Shown piece after piece: positions 33,352-45,461 of a stretch of DNA of 64,000 bases (the first letter of the stretch is position 1; the number at the start of each line of letters is the position of its first letter). This DNA comes from Planococcus citri (Eukaryota > Arthropoda > Insecta > Hemiptera > Pseudococcidae). The stretch is taken from positions 12,698,559 through 12,762,558 of the forward strand of contig NC_088680.1 in NCBI RefSeq assembly GCF_950023065.1. The letters are read 5' to 3'. The notes under the pieces were generated by a model. That model saw only the letters and a program-made list of their open reading frames with translations, was not told where the DNA came from and made no database searches. The position numbers and the translations under genes were made by a program.

Positions 33352-35547
33352 GAGCCAGTTGCACCATATTGGTTCAAGTTAAGGTTTAGCTAATCCAAGT
33401 TTAACTCTGAACCAAGGTTTAACATTTGTAGTGTTGCACATCAATGATTCAGGTTTAGCTTTACTAAACCATAAAGTTCTAGATTAGGGAAGTATACGCA
33501 TACGCCATTTTGGTTCGACACAACGGATGTAAACAACATTAGAACGTATGTACGCATACAATCTTACGTGTAAAAAATGCAATTTTTTCGATTGTTCGCG
33601 GGTTCGGGTGAATTTTTAAGTAGTTTCCAGCTAAAGACAATGAAATTTCCTATCGATTGATGTTAAATTTTTGTTATTTCGCGCAAAATTGACGATTTTC
33701 TGAATACTTATATTATCCGATTTTTTCATACTATATGTGTCAACTTTAAACTAAAAATACTCGAAATCTTCAGTGAACACACAGGTATTTTAATATAGCA
33801 AAATGTTCGTAATTTCTTCGTCTTTAAAATGAGTGTTTATCGAAAGCTCTACATGCAACCGTTCAAAAGTTGTAGAAGTTTAAAGTTGCGAAAACAATGC
33901 AAAAACCAACCGCGGATGGTAACTATGGTAAGTATTGAACTTTGAACTAGAATTACTCAAAATTTTCAACGAACACATAGGTATATTAATACAGCAAAAC
34001 GTTCGTTATTTTATCCTTTTTAAAATGGATCTTTACCGAAAGCTCTACCTTCTACCGTTCAAAAATTCTTGAAGATCAAAGTTGCGGAAAGTGTTCAAAT
34101 TGTGTTATCACTGTTATCAGTCACTTAGTGTTGATTGTAGAACATTTTCCGCAACTTTGATCTTCAAGAATTTTTGAACGGTAGAAGGTAGAGCTTTCGG
34201 TAAAGACCCATTTTAAAAAGGATAAAATAACGAACGTTTTGCTGTATTAATATACCTATGTGTTCGTTGAAAATTTTGAGTAATTCTAGTAATTCAAAGT
34301 TCAATACTTACCATCCGCGGTTGGTTTTTGCATTGTTTTCGCAACTTTAAACTTCTACAACTTTTGAACGGTTGCATGTAGAGCTTTCGATAAACACTCA
34401 TTTTAAAGACGAAGAAATTACGAACATTTTGCTATATTAAAATACCTGTGTGTTCACTGAAGATTTCGAGTATTTTTAGTTTGAAGTTGACACATATAGT
34501 ATGAAAAAATCGGATAATATAAGTATTCAGAAAATCGTCAATTTTGCGCGAAATAACAAAAATTTAACATCAATCGATAGGAAATTTCATTGTCTTTAGC
34601 TGGAAACTACTTAAAAATTCACCCGAACCCGCGAACAATCGAAAAAATTGCATTTTTTACACGTAAGATTGTATGCGTACATACGTTCTAATGTTGTTTA
34701 CATCCGTTGTGTCGAACCAAAATGGCGTATGCGTATACTTCCCTAATCTAGAACTTTACTAAACCAAAGTTAAAACGTCATTCATTCGAAAACTTAAATA
34801 AATTCTTATGTTTTTGTCTGTGTGGTGTTGATATTGTTGTGATTTTACTGATAAAAATGAACGCGAATGATAATTTCAATTTCAATTAGTTTCCCTGATT
34901 TTTTTTTCTTATAAAATAGCATTTGAAGTATTTAAATTCCAATAATTGGATTTACTACAATACATATATATCACAATAATGATACCAACAAAGAGTTGAT
35001 TGAACACTGGAGTTAAATAATAATAAATTTTGATTAATGCCAAGTTATGGATACTGAAGGTACATACAATAATCGGAAGAATTAAATTCATAAGTTCATA
35101 ACAGTAACGTATCATTGTGTTCATCTTCAGTGATTTTTCAACATTAATTCCATTTGAATTTTATTTTTAATCAATAATGTAAACGGAGCTGAATATTCAA
35201 ACATCATGAAAGAAAAATCATTCTTTTATGTCAATCTCATCATTGAAAAATAGTAATCGTAATTTGATGGTTTAGTTTGTTTATTTTGATAAAAAGTAAA
35301 ACCAAAATTGTTTGAAACATAACCTACACATAAAAATTGAAATAAACCCCATCATGTGGAGATAATATCACGCAAAAACAAGCATTCAACGTGGTTCAAC
35401 TTTCAGATGCTGGGTTAACCATAGAAATTTGGGAGGTTAAAGTTAAATTTGGTTTAAGGCTTAACTTAGCATTGTGCAACATCACTTTTATCCTAAACCA
35501 AGTTTAAACCATATTCATGGTTTAAACCAGAATGGTGCAACTGGCTC
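33352..35547. mobile_element. PIF/Harbinger-like non-autonomous element
   Basis: Terminal inverted repeats GAGCCAGTTGCACCAT are flanked by the 3-bp duplication TAA (33349-33351 and 35548-35550), typical of PIF/Harbinger insertions. Subterminal regions are rich in GGTTTAAACC/AGTTTAAC-like words in both orientations. No transposase frame is present. A separate 1.3-kb palindrome is nested inside. Confidence 0.8.
33472..34758. repeat. Near-perfect 1.29-kb palindrome nested in the PIF-like element
   Basis: The left arm (33472 to about 34092) and right arm (about 34144-34758) are complementary with few mismatches around a loop of about 50 bp. Outer ends read TAAAGTTCTAGATTAGGGAA. The interior arm tips carry GTTGCGGAAA. 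This is a foldback insertion with no coding potential; a transcript would form a hairpin of about 615 bp. Confidence 0.9.
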
Positions 35548-35550
35548 TAA

Positions 35551-38500
35551 CGGAATCCTTTTGAAGCGAAAATTACAACTTTTTCGCAATACGCCCATTT
35601 TAAAAAACGTACATTACCAGACGAATTTTATTCCCCAATTTTGTCATTCGAGTCTTTCATTCATCATTCGTGCTGAATTGATACCTAGCAACATATTTTC
35701 ATTTCAATACTTTCTGATGACTTCAAGTTGTTTCAATGTTTTTTTAAAACAGTACATATTTTGTCCTTTAAAAATAGGTTTATATCTAATATTTCGGGCA
35801 ATTTTTTCAAAATTTGTGCAAATTTAATCAGTTTTTAATGATTATAAATTAATTCAACACTTTTTTTTAGTGTTTTGGTGGTAGAGGTCATCAAACGATG
35901 AGAAATGGCGCTAACCGGAGGTCCTTGAGATTTTTCGTGCAGGCTAAAGGCGCATTTGGAAATTTCAAAAATGGCTGCCAAATGAAAATTTCAACGATGG
36001 TTCTAATAAACTTTGCGGTTCAAATTTTTTTTCGTTTTATTCTACGTTCCCAGAGTCCTGCTTAGTGCTCTAATTTGCTTTTGATGCCAAAATCAGTGTT
36101 GTCACTTTTTATGTAAAAAATCAATTCAAAATTTTTAATATTTAACATTTTTTTTTCAACATTTGTTTATACTGGGCGTGTACAATTGCCAGAATTTTTA
36201 CGCCCAGATCGATGAAATAAATCCTAAAACCTTGTATAAAACTCGAATTATGTACACTGTGGTGTGTTATGATTAAAAAATGGAAATAATTTTGGACACG
36301 AGGTTGTCAGCTTTATTTCTGAGCTAGTATCAAAATTGGTAGGTAGGAAAATATGCATCATAAGAAGAATTTCTGCACAGGTAGGTAGGATCATTTTACT
36401 TAGGTAATAACAAGGAACAAACCCTAACACACCACATAAGCTTCTCAATAATAGCAAAATTCATTCTCGAATAAGAAATTAAAAATTCTTCTCCTTAAAA
36501 TAATTTAGAACAAAGCCAAGAAGAAGATCAGATGTAAGATCTCATCTGAATAAATTTGGTTCACAAATCAAATATTCAAACTCAAAAGAAAAACGATTTT
36601 ATCTCACACAAACCAAATCATGTTGGTAATTCGAAGATAGGTAAAAAGAAAAATATGTCGAGCTCGAGATATATCATTAAATTTAGGAAAAATAAACTCA
36701 ATTCATAATTGAACCATTTCAATTTATAAAGCAAATAAAAAGCTAGTGGAAAGTCCTATTTGACTACATATATGTATCATACTATACAAAATGTAAATTA
36801 AAACCATATAATCATGGTATATCTTACGGGATGTTTGTTTGCTCACCTACTTAGGTCATAGCAGAGCCATGCCTACACCAGCACCCTCGGTGCAGCGACT
36901 TATGCTTCCATAGTTAGCCTGATGAGCACTTTAAATAATATTTAAAAATCACAAACTCTGAACACAAGTAAAATTCTTGATTCAAATCATAATCATTTAC
37001 TTCTCTTTAAAACATAACATCAAACAAAAATAGGAAATTCAAACAGATATAAAAACGCACACGTCTGTCTCGAAACGCGGTCAAAATACAAGTTATCAAG
37101 CCCAAGGAAGTTTATCTCGACCACTACCACCACTACGTATCTTTCCCTTTACCTCCTCCATTTATCTCATCCAAAGAGAATAATCTTCTATCAGTAAAAT
37201 ATAGAATTACAAGGTAATACGTATTTTATGACAACACTATCAACGATCTAAGGCCATATTGATTATTTTATATTTAACCCTCCGAGTACACATACAACTT
37301 ACTGTAAGCGAACCCCGAAAAAAATGAACTCCATAGGGAGATACAGGATCAATCTTGGATCGAGTTTTTGACCTGAAAACCGAGAAGTTTCAGCTAAAAT
37401 GGTCCTACTTTGAGGTACCATGGCTCAACCATCTGGCGTCGCGAAAACTTTAAAATTTTTTTGGGCCGGTATCATTTCAAAAGGAGCCACATATTTGGAT
37501 TTCAGAAAATTCCGATAACTACCATCTGTTTTTTTCGACCCCCCCCCCAATGATCATTCTCTGGCTTATATTTCCAACGAAATGAAAATTTAATCGAGTG
37601 AGGAAAAAACAAAAATTTTGAAACATTTTATTATGAACTTGAAAATTGATTGATGGCAGTTTTGAGTCATCTGAAAAGTTGAAACCTCCTTACAAGGGAC
37701 CTTTTTGAATTGGCAATGTTTGAAGAGAACGAAACCAAACTAGATCGAAAGAGCATGGCTTATAACTCCAGCCATCAAAATTTCAGGTACCAAACACATT
37801 TTTAAGATTTTTGGCGGATTTTTAAAAATTTTTAAAATTCAAATCGAGGGCGATTTTTAGGGGTTCAGACATACTCTGTCGATCAAACTTGGTTTTATTC
37901 AAACCGGGGGGGGGGGGGGGGGGTGTCAGTTCAAAAAGTTCACTCATAAAGGTCTTTATCTTTCATCTTCCAGCCACCGATCACCATTTCTCATCAGACT
38001 TTCCCCATCTCATTACTCTATCGATTTTTTTGTCATTCTCATTCAATGGCTATCACTTACAGAGGTGTCCACCCATTTTTTTTTTTTTTTTTTTTTTTAA
38101 ATTTATCATCTCTCCTTATTCCAGGCCACGTACAGGCCCCATCAATCTCCATTCAATCTGCATTTCCACCTCCTCTTCATTATGTTCGTCCCTCTCACAT
38201 CTCTCTCTCTTCCTGAAACTGCTACATCACCCATCGATCTTTGAATTTCATCCCGACCATCAGTCATTCTATTCTTTTTTGAATTTTCGTTATTCATGAC
38301 TTCCAATTTTCTTTGCTAGGGCCCATGAAAATTTTCATAAGCATAGATCCGCTATAACGATAACTTACCATTCAATCACCATAGGTCCATTTGCAGCATC
38401 TCAGTAGCACATATTCGCAGGGCGGCGTTAGGTACATTTCTCCTCCTGTTTCGTTTCGCAAAAAAAAAAAAACACGCTTGAATCTACGTTCTCGAACAGC

Positions 38501-38788
38501 AGAAAGGCACTCATTCAGGAATTTTGTCATTTTTGAAGATTATCATACCTCAAGGTAAACACCACTCGGAACTTGAACTCATACGGAGACAATACGGCGT
38601 AAAACCTTGAAAACGCTTTCGGATTAATCGGTCTGCGATAATTTTAAACTGATAACACTATACTTTTTCGAAAATTTGTTTAAGTTACGCAGCATGATCT
38701 CACAGTAAGGCCGAGCAAAAACGAATAATGCTGTTCAAATATAACAACCTTAGTTTTATACCAAAGCATTGTGAAAGTACGAGTAATA
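35551..38788. other. Intergenic, no gene recognised
   Basis: AT-rich, with homopolymer landmarks: a G run at about 37905-37922, a T run at about 38080-38098, an A run at 38460-38472, and a pyrimidine-rich stretch at 38150-38300. Frames spanning the pyrimidine-rich part are low complexity and not credible. TGATAAC at 38650 lies 139 bp upstream of copy 5. Confidence 0.4.
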
Positions 38789-40076
38789 ATGTATCTCTTC
38801 AAATACAATGTTCGCAAAAAAATTCCAATTTTTACATTGAAACACAAAATACTCTTCCTTTTTTCCACATGCATCTTGGCTGTAGTCCTGATTCTACTAT
38901 CTTCAAGTACACAGATCTCACAATCGGACTCCACACAACACACACAGTAAGTACCCACCTACAGAAAATTCTTACACAAGTCACCATCAAGAATTGTACA
39001 ATGTACATGAATATTCATACACGAATATCATTTTGTTATAGAAATCCAGTTGAACCATTGGCTTACACATGCTGCAAACCGTTGAACAATTCATTTCGTA
39101 CGAATGTATACTTCCTCAAAACTCACAAAACAGGAAGCACGACAGTTGAAAACATCATCCTACGATTCGCCTTGATGAATTCGCTCGATGTAATGAACAT
39201 TATTTACACCACTTACTACCTGCCATTTTCAGAACTGTCGATATATTCCCATACGAGGCCACCAAATAACAAATACCACATCTTGGCACATCACGTAAGA
39301 TACGATTCCAAGTTGAAATCATATCAGTATCCGGATACTCCAACAGTGACAATTTTGAGACACCCTGTAGCTCATTTTAAATCAAAATATGATTTCTTTC
39401 AATTGAATCTAGTAACAGGGATGAGCTTGAAACAATTTCTGAACGCACCCATAAAACCGCCATTATTAGTTGGAGTTGATAGTTTCATGGCTTACAGAGG
39501 ATATAATCAAATGAGCGTCGATTTAGGGTTCGATCCGAATCAGAGTAAAAATCAAACCGCAATCGCCGAATTTATCGAAAAAATAGATCGAGAATTTGAT
39601 TTAGTAATGATAATGGAGTTTATGGAAGCTTCGATCATTTTACTCGCTAATTTGATGGGATGGCCATTAGAGACTGTGGCTCATTTGAAATTAATTGCCA
39701 GGGTACCTGATTCCAACGCCAACAATTACAATTTGACTTTACGCGACGAATTCACCATAATGAAACTAAACGAAGTTGATACTCAGCTATATCACCATTT
39801 AAGAATAAATTTTTGAAATGTGTACGCCAATATGGCGAACAAAAGATGAATGATCAAATTCAACAATTGAAAATTATCAACGAACGATTCTATCAGAGAT
39901 GTGTACGCGATGATCACAAGTACTTCATATGGTATGGGTTTTCAAGAACTATCGAATACACGCCGAAAAATCAATCAGACTTGGAATGTGTTTATGCAAC
40001 TACTAACCCGATCATATTGGAAAGTATTGTCAGAAATGAGCAATTTGATAGACTCCAGCGTCAAAGAAATGGATGA
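38789..40076 (+). CDS. Gal3ST-like sulfotransferase, copy 5 (one frameshift in exon 2)
   Basis: Exons 38789-38946 and 39042-40076 (donor GTAAGTA, acceptor TTGTTATAG). Exon 1 encodes MYLFKYNVRKK and an anchor (FLFSTCILAVVLILLSSS). Exon 2 has KTHKTGSTT, TILRHPVAHFKSKYDFF and DREFDLVMIMEFMEASIILL. Near 39798-39801 the sequence has CATTTAAG where copy 6 has CATTTTAGG. The missing base brings a stop at 39816, and the remaining 87 codons (ending KNQSDLECVYA and a tail) continue in the next frame. Restoring one base gives exactly the length of copy 6, with which it is nearly identical. Either a very young pseudogene or an indel error in a T run. In the block, E-A-S replaces E-E-S of copies 1-4. Confidence 0.85.
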
Positions 40077-40640
40077 AGGAAAGCAAAATTCAATACCTAC
40101 CAAATGGTTCCTTAAAATAAGTATCACAGCTTGCCAAAAGCGGAGTAACTGAAAAGAATAGGGTCCAAAGAGCGATGCCCCTCTCATGTTTGAAAATTTG
40201 ACGCAATGAAATTCCAGTTGGCGAATTGGGATTAGTTTTATGTGTGATACATTCGAACGTATGTACATATATGATTGCTCTGAAGGGGCTAATCTGCTAA
40301 ACATGTATTACAATGTACTTTCTTCCTTTTGCTATAAAAAATGGTGGTGTTCAGGATAAGATTATCGAGTTGTTTCGGCAATCAGGTAACCTTACCATTC
40401 CCTTATTTTTTGAAAAATATATCTTAAAAAGAAAAAAACAATTTTTGTTTGAACTTTAGTGATTATTTTTGTACCGATGTGGGAAATTCAAATAAAATGA
40501 GTTGAAGAATTTCACACTTCAACGACCCTTAGTAAGTCCTGGTTATTAGAATTGCGGATAATTTTTTATCCATTATAAAAATCATTTCGAAATTTCAGAC
40601 AAATTTCGTAAATTTTATACGTTTTTGAAAGATTTTATGG
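40077..40640. other. 3' flank of copy 5
   Basis: Shows similarity to the 3' flank of copy 6 (GGGGCTACGCC/GAGCGATGCCCCTCTCATG and TTTGAAAATTTGAC), supporting a recent segmental duplication. No other gene. Confidence 0.5.
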
Positions 40641-41470
40641 CGTTCTTAGGAGAATTGAAATTTCCAAAAAGTAGCTATAGAAGCTTCAAAACCACTTGAA
40701 ACCACCATGCAGTCGACTTCATATTATTGTATTAAAATTAGTTTGCAGAGAAAATTTCGGCTTGCTAAAATCTCATTTGATGAAATTTTGGGGAAATTTC
40801 AAGTTTCAAAAATCTACTGGAAGTAATTTTCAAACAATTGATGGAGACTCCAAAACGACTTGGAATTCACCTGCAGTCGACTTCATAGCGTGTTGAAATT
40901 AGTTTGCGAATCAATTTCGACTTTCCAACTCTATTTTTGATGAAATTTTGTGGGAATTTCAAGTTTCAAAAATTTACTACAGGCTCAAGTAATTTTCAAA
41001 AAATCGCTGGAGGCTCCAAAACGACTTGAAATTTACCTGCAGTCGACTTCATAGCGTATTGAAATTAGTTTGCAAAATTAATTTCGGCTTTCCAACTTCA
41101 TTTGATGAAATTATGTGAGAATTTCGAGTTTCAAAAATCTGCTGGAGGCTCCAGAACTGCTCAAAACGGTTTGAAACAGTTTCCAATCGATTTGGCAGGT
41201 CGAAAATAGGGCATATCTTAAATTTCAGCTTTCTAGGCCAATTTGGTAAATTGGCCACAATTTGATTTTTGAAAATTCACCAAAAATCGAAAAAAGCACT
41301 TTAGCACTTGAAGTTTTGACAGGTGGTGAAGCTTTGCCCGCTCTTTCGATCTACATTTGTACGGTTTAAAAATTTGTATACCCAGTCCTATGTTGGAAAG
41401 CAAAATCTGCGATTTCGACAAAATTTCAGAAACAAAACTGGTTCGAAATCAAAAAAAAACTGTAAAGTGC
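40640..41470. repeat. Second copy of the foldback with 163-bp repeats
   Basis: Three units carry TGCAGTCGACTTCATA at about 40710, 40873 and 41039. They are followed by the terminal segment (AATCGATTTGGCAGGTCGAA, CACCAAAAATCGAAAAAAGC, CACTTGAAGTTTTGACAGGT) that appears in opposite orientation at 15360-15640. Confidence 0.7.
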
Positions 41471-41739
41471 CCTTTTCCTATTCTTTTTTTAATCTGACAT
41501 TTTTCAATATAATTTGTAGTGATTTGAAATTTGAATTGAAAAAATGAGTACCTAAAAGATAACATAAAAAACGTGATCGCGAATAGAAAGTTTGAAAAAT
41601 TATTGTTTCGTGAAATAATTGTTTTTGAATTAAAATTTTACTAGTGTTTGAAATCTATGTAAGTGTAAGTTGAACGTAGTTGGTATAATTTTAAAATAAT
41701 AAAAAAATGTGAAATTTCAAACTCACGTTAAAAAAATTT

Positions 41740-41935
41740 CAATCCAACACCTGCCAAACAGTTCACGATAAGTTCGTGAAAAAAAAAACAAATTTCCGAA
41801 TATTCTTATCACTAATTCCCCTCAACATTACTACCTCATCAAGGATGTGCCAAAGCGATTATTGTTTTTTCATACGTAACTCTTCTGTACTTACTTAGTT
41901 CTGCAAAAGCCATTCAATACGTGAGTTATATTACA
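41740..41935 (+). promoter_or_regulatory. Promoter-proximal block shared with copy 7
   Basis: About 190 bp upstream of copy 6 is nearly the same as 45655-45846 upstream of copy 7 (CCAACACCTGCCAAACAGTT, ATTCTTATCACTAATT, CAAGGATGTGCCAAAGC). It contains CGATAAG at 41766 and CTTATCAC, GATA-type sites in both orientations. Promoter role is inferred from position and conservation. Confidence 0.5.
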
Positions 41936-43212
41936 ATGTACCTACTCGGAACGAAGACTTACGTAAAAATACAAAATTTCATACTCAAACACAAAATAGT
42001 TTTAGTTCCATGTTTATGTGTTTCGGCTATGCTAGTGATTCTCTTATCCTCGAACACGAAAAAATCCCAATCTGACCCCACACAACTCACACAGTAAGTA
42101 TCCACCAACAGAAAATTCTTATAGTTTAAGTCAACATCAAGAACTGTACATTTATACACAAATATAATTTTGTTAGAAATCCAGTTGAACCATTGGCTTA
42201 CACATGCTGCACACCGTTGAACAATTCACTTCGTACGAATGTATACTTCCTCAAAACTCACAAAACAGGAAGCACGACAGTCGAAAACCTCATACTGCGA
42301 TTCGCCTTGATGAATTCGCTCGATGTAATGAACATTATTTACACCACTTACTACCTGCCATTTTCAGATCGGTCGATATATTCCCATACGAGGCCACCAA
42401 ATGACAAATACCACATATTGGCACATCACGTAAGATACGATTCCAAGTTGAAATCATATCAGTATCCGGATACATCAACGGTGACAATTTTGCGACACCC
42501 GGTAGCTCATTTTAAATCGAAATATGATTTTTTTCAATTGAATCTACTAACAGGGATGAGCTTGAAACAATTTTTGAACGCTCCTGTAAAACCGCCATTA
42601 TTGGTCGGAGTTGACAGTTTCATGGCTTACAGAGGATATAATCAAATGAGTGTAGATTTAGGGTTTGATGTGAATCAGAGTAGAAATCAAACCGCAATCG
42701 CCGAATTTATCGAAAAAATAGATCGAGAATTTGATTTAGTAATGATAATGGAGTTTATGGAAGCGTCCATCATTTTACTCGCTAATTTAATGGGATGGCC
42801 TATAGAGACTGTGGCTCATTTGAAATTAAATGCAAGGCTACCTGATTCCAATTCCAATAATTCCAATTTAACTTTACGTGAAGAATTCACCATTATGGAT
42901 CTAAACGAAGTTGATACTCAGCTATATCACCATTTTAGGAATAAATTTTTGAAATGTGTGCGACAATATGGCCCGCAAAAGATGAATGATCAAATCCAAC
43001 GATTGAAAACCATCAACGAACGATTCTATCATAGATGTGTAAGCGATGATGTGAAATATTACACGTGGTATGGTTTCCTAAAAACAATCGAATACACGCC
43101 AAAAAATCAATCAGACTTGGAATGTGTTTATGCAACTACTAATCCGATCATATTGGAAGATATTGTCAGAAATGAGCAATTTGATAGACTTCAGCGTCAA
43201 AGAAAAATATGA
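41936..43212 (+). CDS. Gal3ST-like sulfotransferase, copy 6 (397 aa)
   Basis: Exons 41936-42093 and 42177-43212 (83-bp intron, donor GTAAGTA, acceptor TTTTGTTAG), open throughout. Tail MYLLGTKTYVKIQNF; anchor VLVPCLCVSAMLVILLSS; stem with TCCTPLNNS, an N-x-S sequon. The PAPS loop is KTHKTGSTT, the 3'-phosphate motif TILRHPVAHFKSKYDFF, and the family block DREFDLVMIMEFMEASIILL with LMGWPIETV. The sequon NQTAIAEF and the C-terminal KNQSDLECVYA are kept. It is almost a duplicate of copy 5 in exon 2, while its upstream region matches copy 7, so duplication or conversion tracts have mixed these neighbours. Confidence 0.92.
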
Positions 43213-43613
43213 AAAAAGGCAAAATTCAATACCTACTGTCAACAGTTTGTACAATGGTTCCTCAAAGTATGTACCAAAGCTTGCTAAAAGCGAAGTAACT
43301 GAAAGAAATAGGATCAGAAGGGCTACGCCCCGCGCCCCTCTCATGTTTGAAAATTTGACATAATGAAATTCCATTTCCAGGTGGCGAATTGGGAGTGGTT
43401 TTATGTGTGAACGTACAATTTCATCATACGTATTTTGCCAATTTTCACTGGTTTAAAATCTTTATTTTGTGTTTTTTTTGTCATTTTAACATGTTTGAGC
43501 GATTTTTCATCCAATTTTTGTCGGATTTTAGTGATTCATTCGGTGCATAATGGTGATTGGCACTACACAGGGGTCACAATGTTCTAGTTGCTTGTTTTTG
43601 AAAAGCGGAGAAT

Positions 43614-43728
43614 TAATCTTATTGGGATGGCGAATGCCATCGTAATCTCGAAATGGCAATGAAGTGGTAGCATACCACGGAATTGCCAATTTGAGATTAC
43701 GATGGCATTCGCCATCCCAATAAGATTA
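43614..43728. repeat. Perfect 36-bp inverted repeat around an LTR start
   Basis: 43614-43649 is the exact reverse complement of 43693-43728 (TAATCTTATTGGGATGGCGA at the left outer end). The 43-bp loop holds GGCAATGAAG and the LTR start TGGTAGCATACCACGG, so one arm lies outside and one inside the LTR. Confidence 0.85.
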
Positions 43729-43911
43729 GGTCGTTGAAATGAGAAGTCGTTCTCCAGTGCTTAGTATTAAGTCTGTTTGATTCACTTGTGTTTTTAGCTC
43801 GTAAGAGTGTAGATGTTTTTTTATATGTTTTATAATAAATAATCGTATCAAAAGACCATTTTATTATTTCCCTGCAGAATAATTATTATATTGCACGAAT
43901 TGTCTCATGCA
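43665..43911 (+). mobile_element. Solo LTR related to the miniature element at 533-1113
   Basis: Begins TGGTAGCATACCACGGAATT and shares CGTAAGAGTGTAGATGTTTT, CAAAAGACCATTTTATTATT and TTGTCTCATGCA with the LTRs at 533 and 875. AATAAT-type polyadenylation words precede the 3' end. Only one LTR plus the primer site is present; no internal region or second LTR follows. Confidence 0.75.
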
Positions 43912-43915
43912 ATAT

Positions 43916-43968
43916 TGGCGCCCAACGTGGGGCACGAACCCACGACCCTGAGATTAAGAGTCTCATGC
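43916..43968 (-). other. Extended primer site: 53-bp complement of the tRNA-Lys(CTT) 3' half
   Basis: Read on the minus strand this is tRNA-Lys from about position 24-25 to the CCA end: anticodon arm GAGACTCTTAATCTC, variable region AGGGTC, T arm GTGGGTTCG-T-GCCCCAC and acceptor GTTGGGCGCCA. The usual plus-strand primer site is only about 18 nt. The sole mismatch with the canonical insect/vertebrate tRNA-Lys(CTT), which I know by memory, is A58 replaced by T. It lacks the 5' half and so is not a tRNA gene. Confidence 0.8.
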
Positions 43969-44007
43969 CAATTCATACGTAATATGGTTAGCACTGCTTC
44001 TTCTCTC

Positions 44008-44700
44008 CTATGTACGTCTTTTCCTACATGATTTAATTTTTGCATCGGAACAGATCTTCGGTTGCTGCACTTGATGTTTTATGGCATTTGTGTCACCATG
44101 ATTTATAAGTATACATATGAGCGGTCGCCAGAAAGGCAGGTACACAAAATTCCAATCATCAAAATGTAGCTTATGAAAAAGTGACACATGTACCTTAAAA
44201 TATAGACTTTCTACTATGTAATTTTCAACATAATCACTTCCCCGCTTTGACCCGTTTTCCCACCGTATTTTCAATTTCAAAATTCCCTCTTCAACAACCT
44301 GTACACACTGATTTCAGAAGAATTCCATGACCACTGTCTGCAGCTCCTCGTCACAATCAAACTTCTGACCACTCAGGTGTTGTTTTCGAGAATCCAGAAT
44401 TTGTCTCCCATTACGATTTGATCCAAAAAAATTATCCTCATTCCCTAAGGCCTAAATATTGAAGATATCTTTGCTAGCATTTGAGCAATTCCGCGCTTGT
44501 GTTCAACCATTAGCTGTTTAGGCACAATTATTATGTGCAAAATTTTCAAAATAAGTCACATTGCCTAATTTTATGAACTACAGACTTTGAAAGACCTACT
44601 TCATCGGCAATTTCTCGAATTTTGATTTGGTGATCTGCGTAAATGAGTTGTTGAATGTGGGTTCTTCATCTCTTCTGTATGGGCAGTCATGGGTTAACTT
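44008..44700 (-). pseudogene. Degenerate mariner transposase
   Basis: Reading the minus strand from 44700 downward, shifted frames give HIQQLIYADHQIKIREIADE then VGLSKSV, the helix-turn-helix region of mariner transposases (compare the TIREIAEELGIS-type motif). Further on comes PKQLMVEHKRGIAQML. Near the end, EEGILKLKIRWENGSKRGSDYVEN matches the family's C-terminal GI-x-KLP-x-RW...GDYVEK block. Stops and frameshifts separate these parts and the catalytic DD34D residues cannot be followed in one frame. An old, dead insertion; its TIRs were not identified. Confidence 0.75.
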
Positions 44701-45461
44701 TTTTCTCCAAATCTGCCTCTCCACGGTTAAATTTTCAACACCAGAAGTCTCTAGCTCAATTTCTTCCCAGTAAAAAAAATATGTACCTGACTTTCCAGAC
44801 ACCTCCTCCTGTATGTAGATTAATCAGCAAATTTTATTTTCGAATTTTTGACAATTTTTGGAAAATCTAAATGGTCTATTTTCAGTGAAAAAGATCAGAA
44901 TTTGATGAAATTGAAGTCTGCTTTATGTCCTACTTGGGATATTTTGAATCAATCAGCGATTGTTTTCATCCCTCTTGTCTATCACTGTGCAGATTTTCAG
45001 ATTGTTCAGTCCAGTTTTGCAAAATCAATCAGAAAAAGAACCAAAAATGAATTAAGCATCTTTCTAACGCAAGAAAACATAAAAACGTAGAAATCTGCTA
45101 TGGCCTGCAAAAGGGCTCAAAATTGCCACATTTGAATTTTTAAGAATTCATCAAAAATTGAGAACAGAAATTCAGCTACTAAAATTTGGCTTTCCTCAAA
45201 ACTAGGCTTGTTAAGCAGTGTTTTAACTGGTAAATTACCTGAAAAAATTAACCTCAACTATCTAATTTTTTTTTGGAAGTACCACTAACTGTAACCCCAA
45301 CAATTTTCTGAGATCAAAATGAACTGTAACCATTACCATAACTGAAAAATTTTCAGAAAAAAAAACCAGTTTGAAATCAAAAAAAAATTGGAAAGTGCTG
45401 TTTTTCTTTTCCTTTTTGTCTGTGATATTTTTCAATTTTATTTTCTCTTGTCAGGTCGACT

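Noticed and set aside
34909..35124. 71-codon hydrophobic minus-strand frame in the PIF-like element
   Set aside because: No transposase motif; AT-rich composition gives hydrophobic chance peptides.
37889..38299. 136-codon frame, Phe/Ser/His-rich
   Set aside because: Driven by G and T homopolymers and a pyrimidine-rich stretch; no motif or homologous pattern.
38728..38950. Upstream extension of the copy 5 coding frame through the intron
   Set aside because: The intron has good GTAAGTA/TATAG signals and the same position in every other copy; read-through would be unique.
43916..43968. Functional tRNA-Lys gene
   Set aside because: Only the 3' half is present, it includes a templated CCA, and it sits exactly at an LTR primer site.
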